DNA from: W0P33-017 sp963640395
GTDB taxonomy: Bacteria > Bacillota > Clostridia > Lachnospirales > Lachnospiraceae
Assembly: GCA_963640395.1 (NCBI GenBank)
Contig: CAVHZH010000041.1
Span: 1 to 18,675 of the forward strand
Direction of reading: 5' to 3'
Length of the DNA: 18,675 nt
This document shows positions 1 through 6,992 of this stretch, in pieces. The stretch's first letter is position 1; every line of letters starts with the position of its first letter. The position numbers and the translations under genes are program-made. The notes beneath the pieces are model-generated. The model did not search any database. It was not told the DNA's origin and worked only from the letters and a program-made list of their open reading frames with translations.

Positions 1-74
1 TGCGATCCGCCGGAGGCTGCTAAGGAAATGCTGATTTAATCAGCATTTCCTTAGAGCATGTGCAAAAATATCGC
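1..74. repeat. Partial hairpin-rich intergenic repeat, cut by window edge
   Basis: A near-perfect palindrome occupies 20-54 (arms ctaaggaaatgctga and tcagcatttccttag around a 5-nt centre). It sits inside a short outer pair, tgcgat at 1-6 and atcgca at 69-74, so the left outer arm probably begins before the window. The left flank (tgcgatcc, then cc and ggagg) recurs at 18623-18640, where it again leads into a palindrome, so the two look like members of one family. There is no T-run after the hairpin on the minus strand, so I do not read it as the terminator of the isomerase gene ending at 112. Family membership is inferred from the sequence match. Confidence 0.5.
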
Positions 75-111
75 AGTGCATCTCGTAAAATCTGCACCGA
101 ACCACTTTATT

Positions 112-1596
112 TTACGCGAACGGATTCTCGGTCGGGTAAGGAAGTGATGCCGGCTGGTTGTAGTTGAGATCCTCTACCGGTACTCCGAGATATTTGAATA
201 CCTCAAATAATTCCTTTCCGTAATGTCCGAATGCAACAGCTCCGTGGTGCGGGTAGTTTTTCTCGATCAGTACGTGACGGTAGAAACGTCCCATCTCCTT
301 GATCGCAAATACGCCGATAGCTCCGAAGGACTTTGTAGCTACCGGAAGTACCTCGCCCTGTGCAACATAGGCACGCAGCTTGCAGTCAGCAGTAGACTGT
401 AAACGGTAGAAGGTGATATCTCCGGGTACGATGTCTCCTTCAAGTGTTCCGTTTGTCACTTCGATCGGAAGGCTTCTTGCCATGATCATCTGATACTTCA
501 TCTCGTGGCTGGACAGCTTCTTAGAACATGTATTTCCACAGTGGAAGCCCATAAATGTATCGGTATGCCTGTAATCAAACTTACCCTCGATAGACTCCTT
601 GTACATATCCTTCGGTACAGAGTTGTTAATGTCGAGCAATGTAACGGCATCCTTGGAAATGCAGGTTCCGATGAACTCGCTTAAGCAGCCGTAGATATCT
701 ACCTCACAGGATACCGGGATTCCTCTTCCGGTCAGACGGCTGTTGACATAGCAGGGAACAAATCCGAACTGTGTCTGGAATGCAGGCCAGCACTTTCCGG
801 CGATCGCTACATATTTGCGATAGCCCTTGTGTGCCTCTACCCAGTCAAGCAATGTCAGCTCATACTGTGCGAGCTTTGCAAGGATCTCGGGCTTTTTATT
901 TCCGGCACCGAGCTCTTTTTCCATATCTGCAACAACCTCGGGGATTCTCTCATCGCCCTCATGCTTGTTAAATGCCTCGAATAAGTCAAGCTCTGAGTTC
1001 TCCTCGATCTCTACGCCGAGGTTGTATAACTGCTTGATCGGTGCATTACATGCAAGGAAGTTGAGCGGTCTCGGACCAAAGGAAATGATCTTCAAGTCAG
1101 ATAATCCGATGATGGCTCTTGCAACCGGCAGGAATCCGTGGATCATATCTGCGAGATCGTCTGCATCGCCGACCGGATACTCAGGGATATAAGCGCCTAC
1201 GTTGCGCAGCTTTAAGTTATAGCTTGCATTGAGCATACCGCAATATGCATCACCGCGTCCCTGAACCAGATCGTTCTGTGACTCCTCGGCAGCAGCGATA
1301 AACATCTTCGGACCGTCAAAATGCTTTGCCAGCAGTGTCTCAGAGATCTCGGGACCGAAGTTTCCGAGATATACACACAATGCGTTACATCCGGCTGCCT
1401 TGATATCCTCTAAGGCCTGAACCATGTGGATCTCGCTCTCTACGATACATACCGGGCACTCATAGATGTCATCCTTGCCATACTTGCCCTCATATGCTTC
1501 AACGAGCGCTTTTCTGCGGTTTACAGATAAAGACTCCGGGAAGCAGTCACGGCTGACTGCCACAATACCTACTTTTACTTTGGGAATGTTGTTCAT
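112..1596 (-). CDS. L-fucose/L-arabinose isomerase family protein (COG2407-type)
   Basis: 494-residue cytoplasmic sugar isomerase of the fucose-isomerase-like family, which interconverts aldoses and ketoses with a divalent metal. It is shorter than classical FucI (about 590 residues). Visible signatures include the N-terminal GIVAVSRDCFPESL, GNFGPE near 78-83, and candidate metal or catalytic residues in CEVDIYG (E298), LLDINN (D322), GFHCGN (H352) and YPHHGAVAFGHYG (H450/H451); residue roles are assigned by analogy. The ATG at 1596 follows an AGGAGGA site. The gene lies 20 bp after the xylulokinase gene on the same strand, so the two are probably co-transcribed. The substrate is unresolved: a xylulokinase partner and no xylA or araA in view make D-xylose, D-arabinose or L-fucose-like sugars all possible. 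The family call is firm, the substrate is not. Confidence 0.85.
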   Translation of the reverse strand: MNNIPKVKVGIVAVSRDCFPESLSVNRRKALVEAYEGKYGKDDIYECPVCIVESEIHMVQALEDIKAAGCNALCVYLGNFGPEISETLLAKHFDGPKMFIAAAEESQNDLVQGRGDAYCGMLNASYNLKLRNVGAYIPEYPVGDADDLADMIHGFLPVARAIIGLSDLKIISFGPRPLNFLACNAPIKQLYNLGVEIEENSELDLFEAFNKHEGDERIPEVVADMEKELGAGNKKPEILAKLAQYELTLLDWVEAHKGYRKYVAIAGKCWPAFQTQFGFVPCYVNSRLTGRGIPVSCEVDIYGCLSEFIGTCISKDAVTLLDINNSVPKDMYKESIEGKFDYRHTDTFMGFHCGNTCSKKLSSHEMKYQMIMARSLPIEVTNGTLEGDIVPGDITFYRLQSTADCKLRAYVAQGEVLPVATKSFGAIGVFAIKEMGRFYRHVLIEKNYPHHGAVAFGHYGKELFEVFKYLGVPVEDLNYNQPASLPYPTENPFA

Positions 1597-1616
1597 ATTT
1601 TTATCCTCCTGATAAT

Positions 1617-3086
1617 TTACTGGATCAATCCAAACAACGGCTTGCAGGTCGGATAGATCCGGCGGAACTTCTGATAGCGCTCCTCATATTTTGCGGCTAA
1701 TTCAGACTCCGGCTCTACCGTATCCACAACCTTGACGATCTTCGCTGCCACTTCCTCTACATTTGCATATTCGCCGCATGCAACGGCTGCCAGCATCGCA
1801 CCGCCCATCGACGGGCCTTCCTCATTTGCAAGTACATCAACCTTGATGTTGAGCACATTTGCGATGATCTTCTTCCACAGCGGACTCTTGGCACCACCGC
1901 CGCAGATCTTTGTGCGCTCGATCGGAATGCCGAGTAACCGCGCCACCTCAAGCGAATCGCGCAGTGCAAATGCCACGCCCTCCAATACCGCCTGTGTCAT
2001 ATCTGCCCGCGTCGTATCCATCGTCATGCCGATAAAGGTCGCACGCGCATTCGGGTCATTGTGTGGGGAACGCTCTCCCATCAGATACGGCAGAAAATAT
2101 ACATGGTTCTCGCCGAGTTTTTCGATCTTTTTCTGCTCTACGGCATAATCGCTCGTTCCGATGATCTCGTCCATCCACCATTTATTGCAGCTCGCTGCGC
2201 TCAGCATACAGCCCATCAGGTGATAATGACCGTCTGCATGTGCAAACGCATGTAATGCATTATTTTTATCGACACCGAATTTTTCAGAAGAAATAAATAC
2301 GGTTCCGCTCGTTCCGAGAGAAATGTTGCACTGTCCGTCGCCAACCGTACCTGTACCGACGGCTGCCGCCGCATTGTCGCCGGCTCCGGCTGCGACCTTT
2401 GTCGTCTCCGGGATGCCAAGTTCTGCCGCGATCTTTGGCAATACACATCCGACGCTCTCATAGGACTCATACACCTTCGCCATCTGATTCTCGCGGATGC
2501 CGCAGATGTCTAACATTTCCTTTGACCAGCAGCGGTTCTTCACATCAAAGAGAAGCATACCGGACGCATCCGATACGTCGGTGCAATGGACACCTGTCAG
2601 CTTGTAAGCGATGTAGTCCTTCGGCAACATGATCTTTTTGATCCGTGCAAAATTCTCCGGCTCCTTGTTTTTCATCCAGAGGATCTTCGGTGCGGTGAAG
2701 CCGGTAAAGGAAATATTTGCCGTATACTCTGACAGCTTTTCCTTGCCGATCACGTTGTTTAAGTAATCGCACTCCTCTGTCGTGCGTCCGTCATTCCATA
2801 ATAATGCGGGACGGATCACCGCGTCGTTCTCATCGAGCACGACCAGTCCGTGCATCTGTCCGCCAAAGCTGATGCCTGCCACCTGACTCTTGTCGCAGTC
2901 TGCTAACAGCTCCTTCAGACCGATCATCGTCTGCTCGAACCAGTCCTCGGGCTTTTGCTCCGACCATCCCGGATGCGGAAAATAGATAGGATATTCCCTT
3001 GATACAATTTTCCGGATCTGCCCTTCTCCGTCCATCAGCAGCAGCTTGACCGCTGAAGTACCCAGATCCACTCCGATATAAAGCAT
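1617..3086 (-). CDS. xylB: Xylulokinase (FGGY family)
   Basis: 489-residue FGGY carbohydrate kinase that phosphorylates D-xylulose to xylulose 5-phosphate, the entry to the pentose phosphate pathway; cytoplasmic. It begins with the nucleotide-binding IGVDLGTSAVKLLLMD (D7). It carries the xylulokinase-type GGQMHGLV (M78-H79, where E. coli XylB uses Met-His to recognise substrate), a catalytic-base candidate in GAGDNAAAAVGTG (D237), the GTSGTVF loop, MGERSPHNDPNARATF and the C-terminal ICGGGAKSPLW. Length matches the family. The ATG at 3086 follows GGGAGG. It is the first gene of the minus-strand operon with the isomerase at 112-1596 and is divergent from the LacI-type regulator. A different ketopentose or ketohexose kinase activity cannot be excluded from sequence alone. 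Confidence 0.92.
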   Translation of the reverse strand: MLYIGVDLGTSAVKLLLMDGEGQIRKIVSREYPIYFPHPGWSEQKPEDWFEQTMIGLKELLADCDKSQVAGISFGGQMHGLVVLDENDAVIRPALLWNDGRTTEECDYLNNVIGKEKLSEYTANISFTGFTAPKILWMKNKEPENFARIKKIMLPKDYIAYKLTGVHCTDVSDASGMLLFDVKNRCWSKEMLDICGIRENQMAKVYESYESVGCVLPKIAAELGIPETTKVAAGAGDNAAAAVGTGTVGDGQCNISLGTSGTVFISSEKFGVDKNNALHAFAHADGHYHLMGCMLSAASCNKWWMDEIIGTSDYAVEQKKIEKLGENHVYFLPYLMGERSPHNDPNARATFIGMTMDTTRADMTQAVLEGVAFALRDSLEVARLLGIPIERTKICGGGAKSPLWKKIIANVLNIKVDVLANEEGPSMGGAMLAAVACGEYANVEEVAAKIVKVVDTVEPESELAAKYEERYQKFRRIYPTCKPLFGLIQ

Positions 3087-3146
3087 ATACTAACCTCCCT
3101 ATGTCTGTCGGCTGTGTGCCGTAATGTAACCCCGTCTCCCACAGCC

Positions 3147-3189
3147 GGTGCACCTGCAGCGTTCACATGCCATCGCGTGCACGTGCACG
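3147..3189. promoter_or_regulatory. Candidate LacI-family operator palindromes in xylB leader
   Basis: A perfect 14-bp palindrome, cgtgcacgtgcacg, occupies 3176-3189, and an 8-bp palindrome, ggtgcacc, lies at 3147-3154. The 14-bp site begins just downstream of the predicted xylB transcription start (about 3197 on the minus strand), where a bound repressor would block initiation or elongation. The same cgtgcacg core recurs at 3327-3334 beside the regulator's own promoter. Sequence symmetry is observed; binding by the LacI-type protein encoded at 3398-4444 is inferred. Confidence 0.55.
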
Positions 3190-3203
3190 ATAATGTTATA
3201 GTT

Positions 3204-3233
3204 ATTGTACATGAACATGGATGATTTTTGCAA
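3204..3233 (-). promoter_or_regulatory. Candidate promoter of the xylB-isomerase operon
   Basis: On the minus strand ttgcaa (3228-3233) and tacaat (3204-3209) are separated by 18 nt, a plausible but not strong sigma-A arrangement. Transcription would start near 3197 and give a leader of roughly 110 nt carrying the GTGCAC palindromes. Confidence 0.4.
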
Positions 3234-3326
3234 TACATTCACATAATTTTTTCATTAAGAATCTCATTTTTGTAAAATTCGCACAATATTTCAGGTGCGT
3301 TTTTGGTTATTCTTTCAAATGTTACT

Positions 3327-3368
3327 CGTGCACGCTTATTGACTTTTTTGACGTAATCATGCTATGCT
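3327..3368 (+). promoter_or_regulatory. Candidate promoter and operator of the LacI-type gene
   Basis: ttgact (3339-3344) and tatgct (3363-3368), spaced 18 nt apart, form a plausible promoter. The palindrome cgtgcacg (3327-3334) ends four bases upstream of the -35 hexamer and repeats the core of the site in the divergent xylB leader, which suggests autoregulation. An alternative reading uses the overlapping ttgacg at 3348 with a -10 closer to the gene. Confidence 0.4.
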
Positions 3369-3397
3369 AGGTTATATTATGGGAACGGAGGATGCTT

Positions 3398-4444
3398 ATG
3401 ACAACACTCAAGGAGATAGCTGATCTGGCAGGCGTGTCCAGAGGAACGGTAGATCGTGTGCTCAACCACCGCGGCTCAGTCAATCCAAAGACTGCCGAGA
3501 AGGTCATGAATATCGTACAGGCGTTGGACTACCAGCCTAACCGTGCCGGGACAGCGCTCGCTGCGCAAAAGAAAAAATACAAGATCGGCGTCATCCTCTT
3601 TGGGCGGAGCAATCCTTTTTTTGACGATGTCATGTGCGGGGTCAAAGCCAAAGCCGATGAACTAAAAGGTTATGGCATCACCACGATCACACGCCGCGTG
3701 GATTTCGATGTAACGGCACAACTGGCTGCGATCGACGAGCTGGTCGCCGTGGGGATCAACGGACTCGTGCTTGCCCCCTACAATGATCTGTCCCTGTGCG
3801 GACGCATCGACGAGCTGTGCGAAAACAGCATCCCGGTCGTGACGATTAACACCGATATTGAGGGCTCCAGACGGCTTGCCTATGTCGGCAGCGACTATTA
3901 TCAGGGCGGCTGTATCGCCGCCGGGCTGATCGCGTTATCCGCACCACAGACGCATGCCCTCGGCATTATCACCGGATCAGACAGCGTGCTCTGCCATACC
4001 GAGCGCATCCGCGGGCTCCAGACGACACTCTCCCATTCTTATACACAGATCAATATTGTGGGGATCGCCGAAAATCACGACGATGAGATCGAAAGCTACA
4101 CGGTGACAAAGGAGCTGCTCACCGCGCATCCGCAGACCGATGCACTCTTTTTTACGGCAGGCGGCATCTACGGCGGCTGTAAGGCAGTGACGGAGCTCGG
4201 GCTTCACCCGCGCATCATCACGTTTGATGAAGTGCCTACGACGCTGGAGCTGTTAAAGGGCGGCACGATCCTCGCCACGATCAGCCAGCAGCCCTACCGT
4301 CAGGGCTATCACGCACTGGATATCCTGTTTGAATATCTGACATCCGGCATCCGCCCGGAAAACGAGCTGCAATATGTGGCACACTCGATCGTCATACGGG
4401 AGAATCTGGCTGAACACATGGCTGTCGGCAACGGGATAAATTAG
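3398..4444 (+). CDS. LacI-family transcriptional regulator of the adjacent sugar operon
   Basis: 348-residue cytoplasmic DNA-binding repressor. Residues 1-50 form the LacI helix-turn-helix and hinge (TLKEIADLAGVSRGTVDRVL, then the YQPNRAGTALA hinge). From about residue 60 there is a periplasmic-binding-protein-like sugar-sensing domain (YKIGVILFGRSNPFF, NDLSLCGRIDEL, GSDYYQGG, ITFDEVPTTLELL). An earlier ATG at 3392 touches the ribosome binding site, whereas the ATG at 3398 lies six bases after GGAGG, so I start the gene there. It is divergent from the xylulokinase-isomerase operon, and the shared GTGCAC palindromes make that operon the likely target. The inducer is unknown; by context it is the sugar, or a phosphorylated product of the sugar, that the operon consumes. 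Operon targeting is inferred. Confidence 0.9.
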   Translation: MTTLKEIADLAGVSRGTVDRVLNHRGSVNPKTAEKVMNIVQALDYQPNRAGTALAAQKKKYKIGVILFGRSNPFFDDVMCGVKAKADELKGYGITTITRRVDFDVTAQLAAIDELVAVGINGLVLAPYNDLSLCGRIDELCENSIPVVTINTDIEGSRRLAYVGSDYYQGGCIAAGLIALSAPQTHALGIITGSDSVLCHTERIRGLQTTLSHSYTQINIVGIAENHDDEIESYTVTKELLTAHPQTDALFFTAGGIYGGCKAVTELGLHPRIITFDEVPTTLELLKGGTILATISQQPYRQGYHALDILFEYLTSGIRPENELQYVAHSIVIRENLAEHMAVGNGIN

Positions 4445-4466
4445 AAAAGAATTAAAAAAGTATCAA

Positions 4467-4506
4467 AAAAGCTGAATGTGAATTCTATGATCCACATTCA
4501 GCTTTT
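4467..4506. terminator. Bidirectional intrinsic terminator between lacI-type gene and efp
   Basis: Arms gctgaatgtg (4471-4480) and cacattcagc (4493-4502) pair perfectly around a 12-nt loop, extended by AAAA/TTTT, with an A-run before and a T-run after. This suits termination of the regulator gene on the plus strand and of efp on the minus strand. Confidence 0.85.
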
Positions 4507-4532
4507 GTAATTTCATGGTATGATTTCTGTCA

Positions 4533-5090
4533 TTATACTCTTGACAGGTACTCTCCGGTACGTGTGTCAATCTTGATCACATCGCCCTGATTGACAAATA
4601 ACGGTACAGATACAACTGCTCCGGTCTCTACTGTGGCGGGCTTGGAAGCACCTGTTGCAGTATCACCCTTGAAGCCGGGCTCTGTCTCTGTGATCTCAAG
4701 CTCTACGAACAGCGGCGGCTCTACAGCGAATACGTTGCCGTTGTGTGAACACATCTTTACCATCTCGTTCTCTTTTACGAACTTTAATGCATCGCCGATG
4801 GAAGCAGAATCCAGTGCGATCTGGTCATAAGTCTCTACGTCCATGAAGTAGAACAAGTCACCGTCTGCATACAGATACTGCATGTCCTTGCGGTCGATAC
4901 GTGCAGTCGGGCACTTCTCTGTCGGGCGGAAAGTCTTTTCAACAACACCACCACTCTTGATATTCTTTAACTTCGTGCGGACGAACGCTGCTCCCTTACC
5001 GGGCTTTACGTGCTGGAACTCAATAATCTGATAAATGTTTCCCTCTAATTCAATGGTCACACCATTGCGGAAATCTCCTGCTGAAATCAT
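4533..5090 (-). CDS. efp: Elongation factor P
   Basis: 185-residue translation factor that binds between the P and E sites of stalled ribosomes and promotes peptide bonds at polyproline runs. The three-beta-barrel protein is full length. The N-terminal KOW-like domain carries the tip loop VKPGKGAAFVRTK, whose K32 corresponds to the lysine modified in other species. The central OB domain includes TYDQIALD, and the C-terminal domain has the signature KGDTATGASKPATVETGAVV and ends in DTRTGEYLSRV. The ATG at 5090 follows AAGGAGGA at a normal distance. It has its own promoter (5156-5184) and ends at the shared terminator at 4467-4506. No modification enzyme is encoded in the window. Confidence 0.97.
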   Translation of the reverse strand: MISAGDFRNGVTIELEGNIYQIIEFQHVKPGKGAAFVRTKLKNIKSGGVVEKTFRPTEKCPTARIDRKDMQYLYADGDLFYFMDVETYDQIALDSASIGDALKFVKENEMVKMCSHNGNVFAVEPPLFVELEITETEPGFKGDTATGASKPATVETGAVVSVPLFVNQGDVIKIDTRTGEYLSRV

Positions 5091-5155
5091 TTAAATGATC
5101 CTCCTTCAATGTCTGTCTCGGCGGCAAATGTACGATTGCACACCGTATACTAGCA

Positions 5156-5184
5156 ATGATACTATATAAAGGGCGCTTTTTCAA
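5156..5184 (-). promoter_or_regulatory. Sigma-A type promoter of efp
   Basis: On the minus strand ttgaaa (5179-5184) is followed after exactly 17 nt by tatcat (5156-5161), about 65 bp before the efp start codon. It lies in the gap between rpiB and efp, so efp can be transcribed alone. Confidence 0.55.
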
Positions 5185-5217
5185 GTTTTTTTTACTTGAT
5201 CTACCAGAAACGCGCGA

Positions 5218-5670
5218 TTATCTGCCAAAATTCTCCTCAATCTGTGAAATCAGGTCAATCCTACGCTGATGGCGCTCCTCTCCCGAAAAGTCTGTCGTGA
5301 GGAATGTCGTGATAATATCCTTTGCCAGCTCCGAACCTACGATACGCGCGCCGATGGCGATCACATTCGCGTTGTTGTGCTCACGGATAAGGCGTGCCGT
5401 CGCCGTATCGGATACGGCTGCCGCACGGATGCCCTTTACCTTATTTGCTGCCAGCGAGATACCGACTCCGGTGCCGCAGATCAGTACGCCGAGATCTGCC
5501 TCCCCAGATGCTACCAGTCTGCCGACCTTTTCTCCGGGAACCGGATAATCCACGGACTCCCCGATCGATGCCCCGACATCGATCAGCTCGTGACCCATCC
5601 CTGTGATCAGATCCATGATCTGTGTTTTTAATTCTCCTGCTGCGTGATCATTTCCTATTGCGATTTTCAT
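5218..5670 (-). CDS. rpiB: Ribose 5-phosphate isomerase B
   Basis: 150-residue RpiB/LacAB-family isomerase interconverting ribose 5-phosphate and ribulose 5-phosphate in the cytoplasm. The family residues are present: D8-H9 in GNDHA, the active-site cysteine C65 in LICGTGVGISLAANK, R82 in KGIRAA, H98 in REHNNANVIAIGARIVG, and GEERHQRRI near the C terminus. Length is typical. The start at 5670 lies inside the 3' end of yqeG (23-bp overlap) behind an AAGGAGCAGGGGAAGG-type ribosome binding site, which suggests translational coupling. A galactose-6-phosphate isomerase subunit (LacA/LacB) is unlikely without a partner subunit. No terminator is evident between rpiB and efp, so some read-through is possible. 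Confidence 0.93.
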   Translation of the reverse strand: MKIAIGNDHAAGELKTQIMDLITGMGHELIDVGASIGESVDYPVPGEKVGRLVASGEADLGVLICGTGVGISLAANKVKGIRAAAVSDTATARLIREHNNANVIAIGARIVGSELAKDIITTFLTTDFSGEERHQRRIDLISQIEENFGR

Positions 5671-6172
5671 CCTTCCCCTGCTCCTTTTTATAAAAATATA
5701 AGACGATACGTTCTAAATACCGTTTGAATACAATCTGTATCTCCTCTTTCGGATGGATCGGCTTCACCAGAATCGTATAGATCCCCGCGCGGTTTGCGCC
5801 CCACACATCCGTAAAAATCTGATCTCCCACAAACAATGTCGTATGTACATCTGTTCCCATACGCTTCATCGCCTGCTCATAGCCGTCCCGCTTGGGCTTT
5901 CCGGCTTTGTAAATGTAGTCTGCACCGGTCACAGCCTGACAGAACGAACGGACGCGCGGCTCTTTGTTATTGGATAGCAGTATGCTTTTGAAGCCAAGCA
6001 CGTGTAGCCGTTCAAACAGTGCTTTGGCGCGTGTATCGGCTGGCGCGCCGTGCGGCACCAATGTATTGTCCACATCAAAGATAATGCCCCGGTAGCCCCT
6101 GCTCCTCCAGTGCTCAAAATCTATGTCGTAAGTCGAATCCACATATTCCCGCGGATAAAAGGGCTGCAGCAT
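5648..6172 (-). CDS. yqeG: YqeG-family HAD IIIA-type phosphatase
   Basis: 174-residue HAD-superfamily hydrolase of the YqeG type (often listed as a phosphatidylglycerophosphatase-like phosphatase). Motif I is FDVDNTLVPHG (nucleophile D33, acid/base D35), motif II is LLSNNK (S67), the motif III lysine lies in AGKPKRDGY, and motif IV is GDQIFTDVWGANRAG (D117, D122). The N-terminal LQPFYP and the basic tail KKEQGKDENRNRK are typical of the family. The ATG at 6172 follows AAGGAGG. It is the first gene of a two-gene unit with rpiB, whose start it overlaps. The physiological substrate cannot be read from the sequence. Confidence 0.9.
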   Translation of the reverse strand: MLQPFYPREYVDSTYDIDFEHWRSRGYRGIIFDVDNTLVPHGAPADTRAKALFERLHVLGFKSILLSNNKEPRVRSFCQAVTGADYIYKAGKPKRDGYEQAMKRMGTDVHTTLFVGDQIFTDVWGANRAGIYTILVKPIHPKEEIQIVFKRYLERIVLYFYKKEQGKDENRNRK

Positions 6173-6197
6173 GTGCGCGTCCTCCTTGTGTGTAGTC

Positions 6198-6231
6198 TAT
6201 TATTTATCTTAGCATATTTTGTGCTTTTCGC
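6198..6231 (-). promoter_or_regulatory. Weak candidate promoter of yqeG-rpiB
   Basis: On the minus strand ttgcga is followed about 16 nt later by taagat, a partial match to sigma-A hexamers. It lies in the AT-rich gap between yqeG and the repeat element at 6263-6460. No better candidate is visible in that gap. Confidence 0.25.
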
Positions 6232-6262
6232 AAGTAAAAATACTTTATTTACATGAGCATGT

Positions 6263-6460
6263 GTAACAGTTCAGCCATCATCTGTGAAAATGTGTGAGTC
6301 ATGCTTGCATGAATGAGCACATTTCGCAGATGATGAGGTGAGCGTCATCTTATGAGCAAAGTTAGCTGCGCAGGCGGAGCGTCTTATGTGATAGGAATTT
6401 CCTATCACATGGGAAAGCGCCGTTAGGCGTCTCCTCGAATGGCGCGGGCTGAACTGTTAC
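6263..6460. repeat. Structured MITE-like element with 14-bp terminal inverted repeats
   Basis: Perfect terminal inverted repeats gtaacagttcagcc (6263-6276) and ggctgaactgttac (6447-6460) bound a 198-bp non-coding block. Inside, catcatctgtgaaaatgtg pairs with cacatttcgcagatgatg (6277-6334) and is capped by catgcttgcatg (6300-6311). A second palindrome at 6386-6410 has 12-bp arms around one base, and a small gcgcc/ggcgt hairpin follows. Immediately outside the inverted repeats are gagcatgt (6255-6262) and gagcacgt (6461-6468), a near-direct repeat that could be a target-site duplication. No open frame of note is present. It ends 24 bp before the stop codon of the CotF-like gene. Confidence 0.75.
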
Positions 6461-6484
6461 GAGCACGTATATCGTCCAGTACGC

Positions 6485-6943
6485 CTACTGCATGGAATTG
6501 ACAGTCTTATATTTGTAGAGCATCTCTGCGTAGTTCTGCTCCTCGATCTGGATATCTGCCAACAGCTTTCTCACCGCAGGCTCGCCAAAATTAAATACGT
6601 TGGAGTTGTATTCGCCGGACGCCAGCTTTTCTGCACCGATGCAATCCGTCGCCAGAAAGCAGTCGTTTTTCTTATCCTCGGTATCTGCCATGCCGGTATA
6701 CGTCGCCTTCGGCTGATAGTCCGCACCAGCCTTGCAGTTACAGTTGCAGTTTGGTATCGTGCCGCCGAGCACTTCCCCTAACGTGTCATAATGCTTCTGC
6801 TGCATTTTCTCGAGCTCGCCAAACAGATCCTGTAATACCGGATCCTTCGCCTCGCTGCCGCAGCGCTGATATTTTTCCACGAGACCTTTTTCCTGTGTCT
6901 GGAGATCCTGAATCGCAGTCTTTTCTTTTTCTGTTAATATCAT
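6485..6943 (-). CDS. CotF-family spore coat protein
   Basis: 152-residue protein of the Coat_F family, four-helix ferritin-like proteins associated with the spore coat in Bacillus and Clostridia. The conserved start LTEKEKTAIQDLQTQEKGLVEKY, the helix LQDLFGELEKMQQKHYDTL and the C-terminal helix RKLLADIQIEEQNYAEMLYKY fit the family. An unusual cysteine cluster, NCNCNCK, sits at 66-71. An upstream ATG at 6967 has no ribosome binding site, while the ATG at 6943 follows AGGAGGA, so I choose the latter. A sporulation-type promoter candidate lies at 6993-7021. The gene stands alone between the nrdR terminator and the repeat element. A role in the spore is inferred from family and promoter only. Confidence 0.8.
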   Translation of the reverse strand: MILTEKEKTAIQDLQTQEKGLVEKYQRCGSEAKDPVLQDLFGELEKMQQKHYDTLGEVLGGTIPNCNCNCKAGADYQPKATYTGMADTEDKKNDCFLATDCIGAEKLASGEYNSNVFNFGEPAVRKLLADIQIEEQNYAEMLYKYKTVNSMQ

Positions 6944-6992
6944 TTTCGTTTCCTCCTGTCTTTTCATACACCGATTAACCGTGTCAGTATAC

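Noticed and set aside
20..54. Palindrome downstream of the isomerase gene as its terminator
   Set aside because: No T-run follows on the minus strand, and flanking sequence recurs at the right window edge as part of a repeat.
827..1192. Plus-strand open frame of 121 residues opposite the isomerase gene
   Set aside because: Shadow of a well-conserved minus-strand gene with no start signals of its own.
5182..5198. caagt/acttg hairpin around a T-run as the rpiB terminator
   Set aside because: The stem is only 5 bp, its loop is the homopolymer itself, and no U-tract follows on the rpiB strand.
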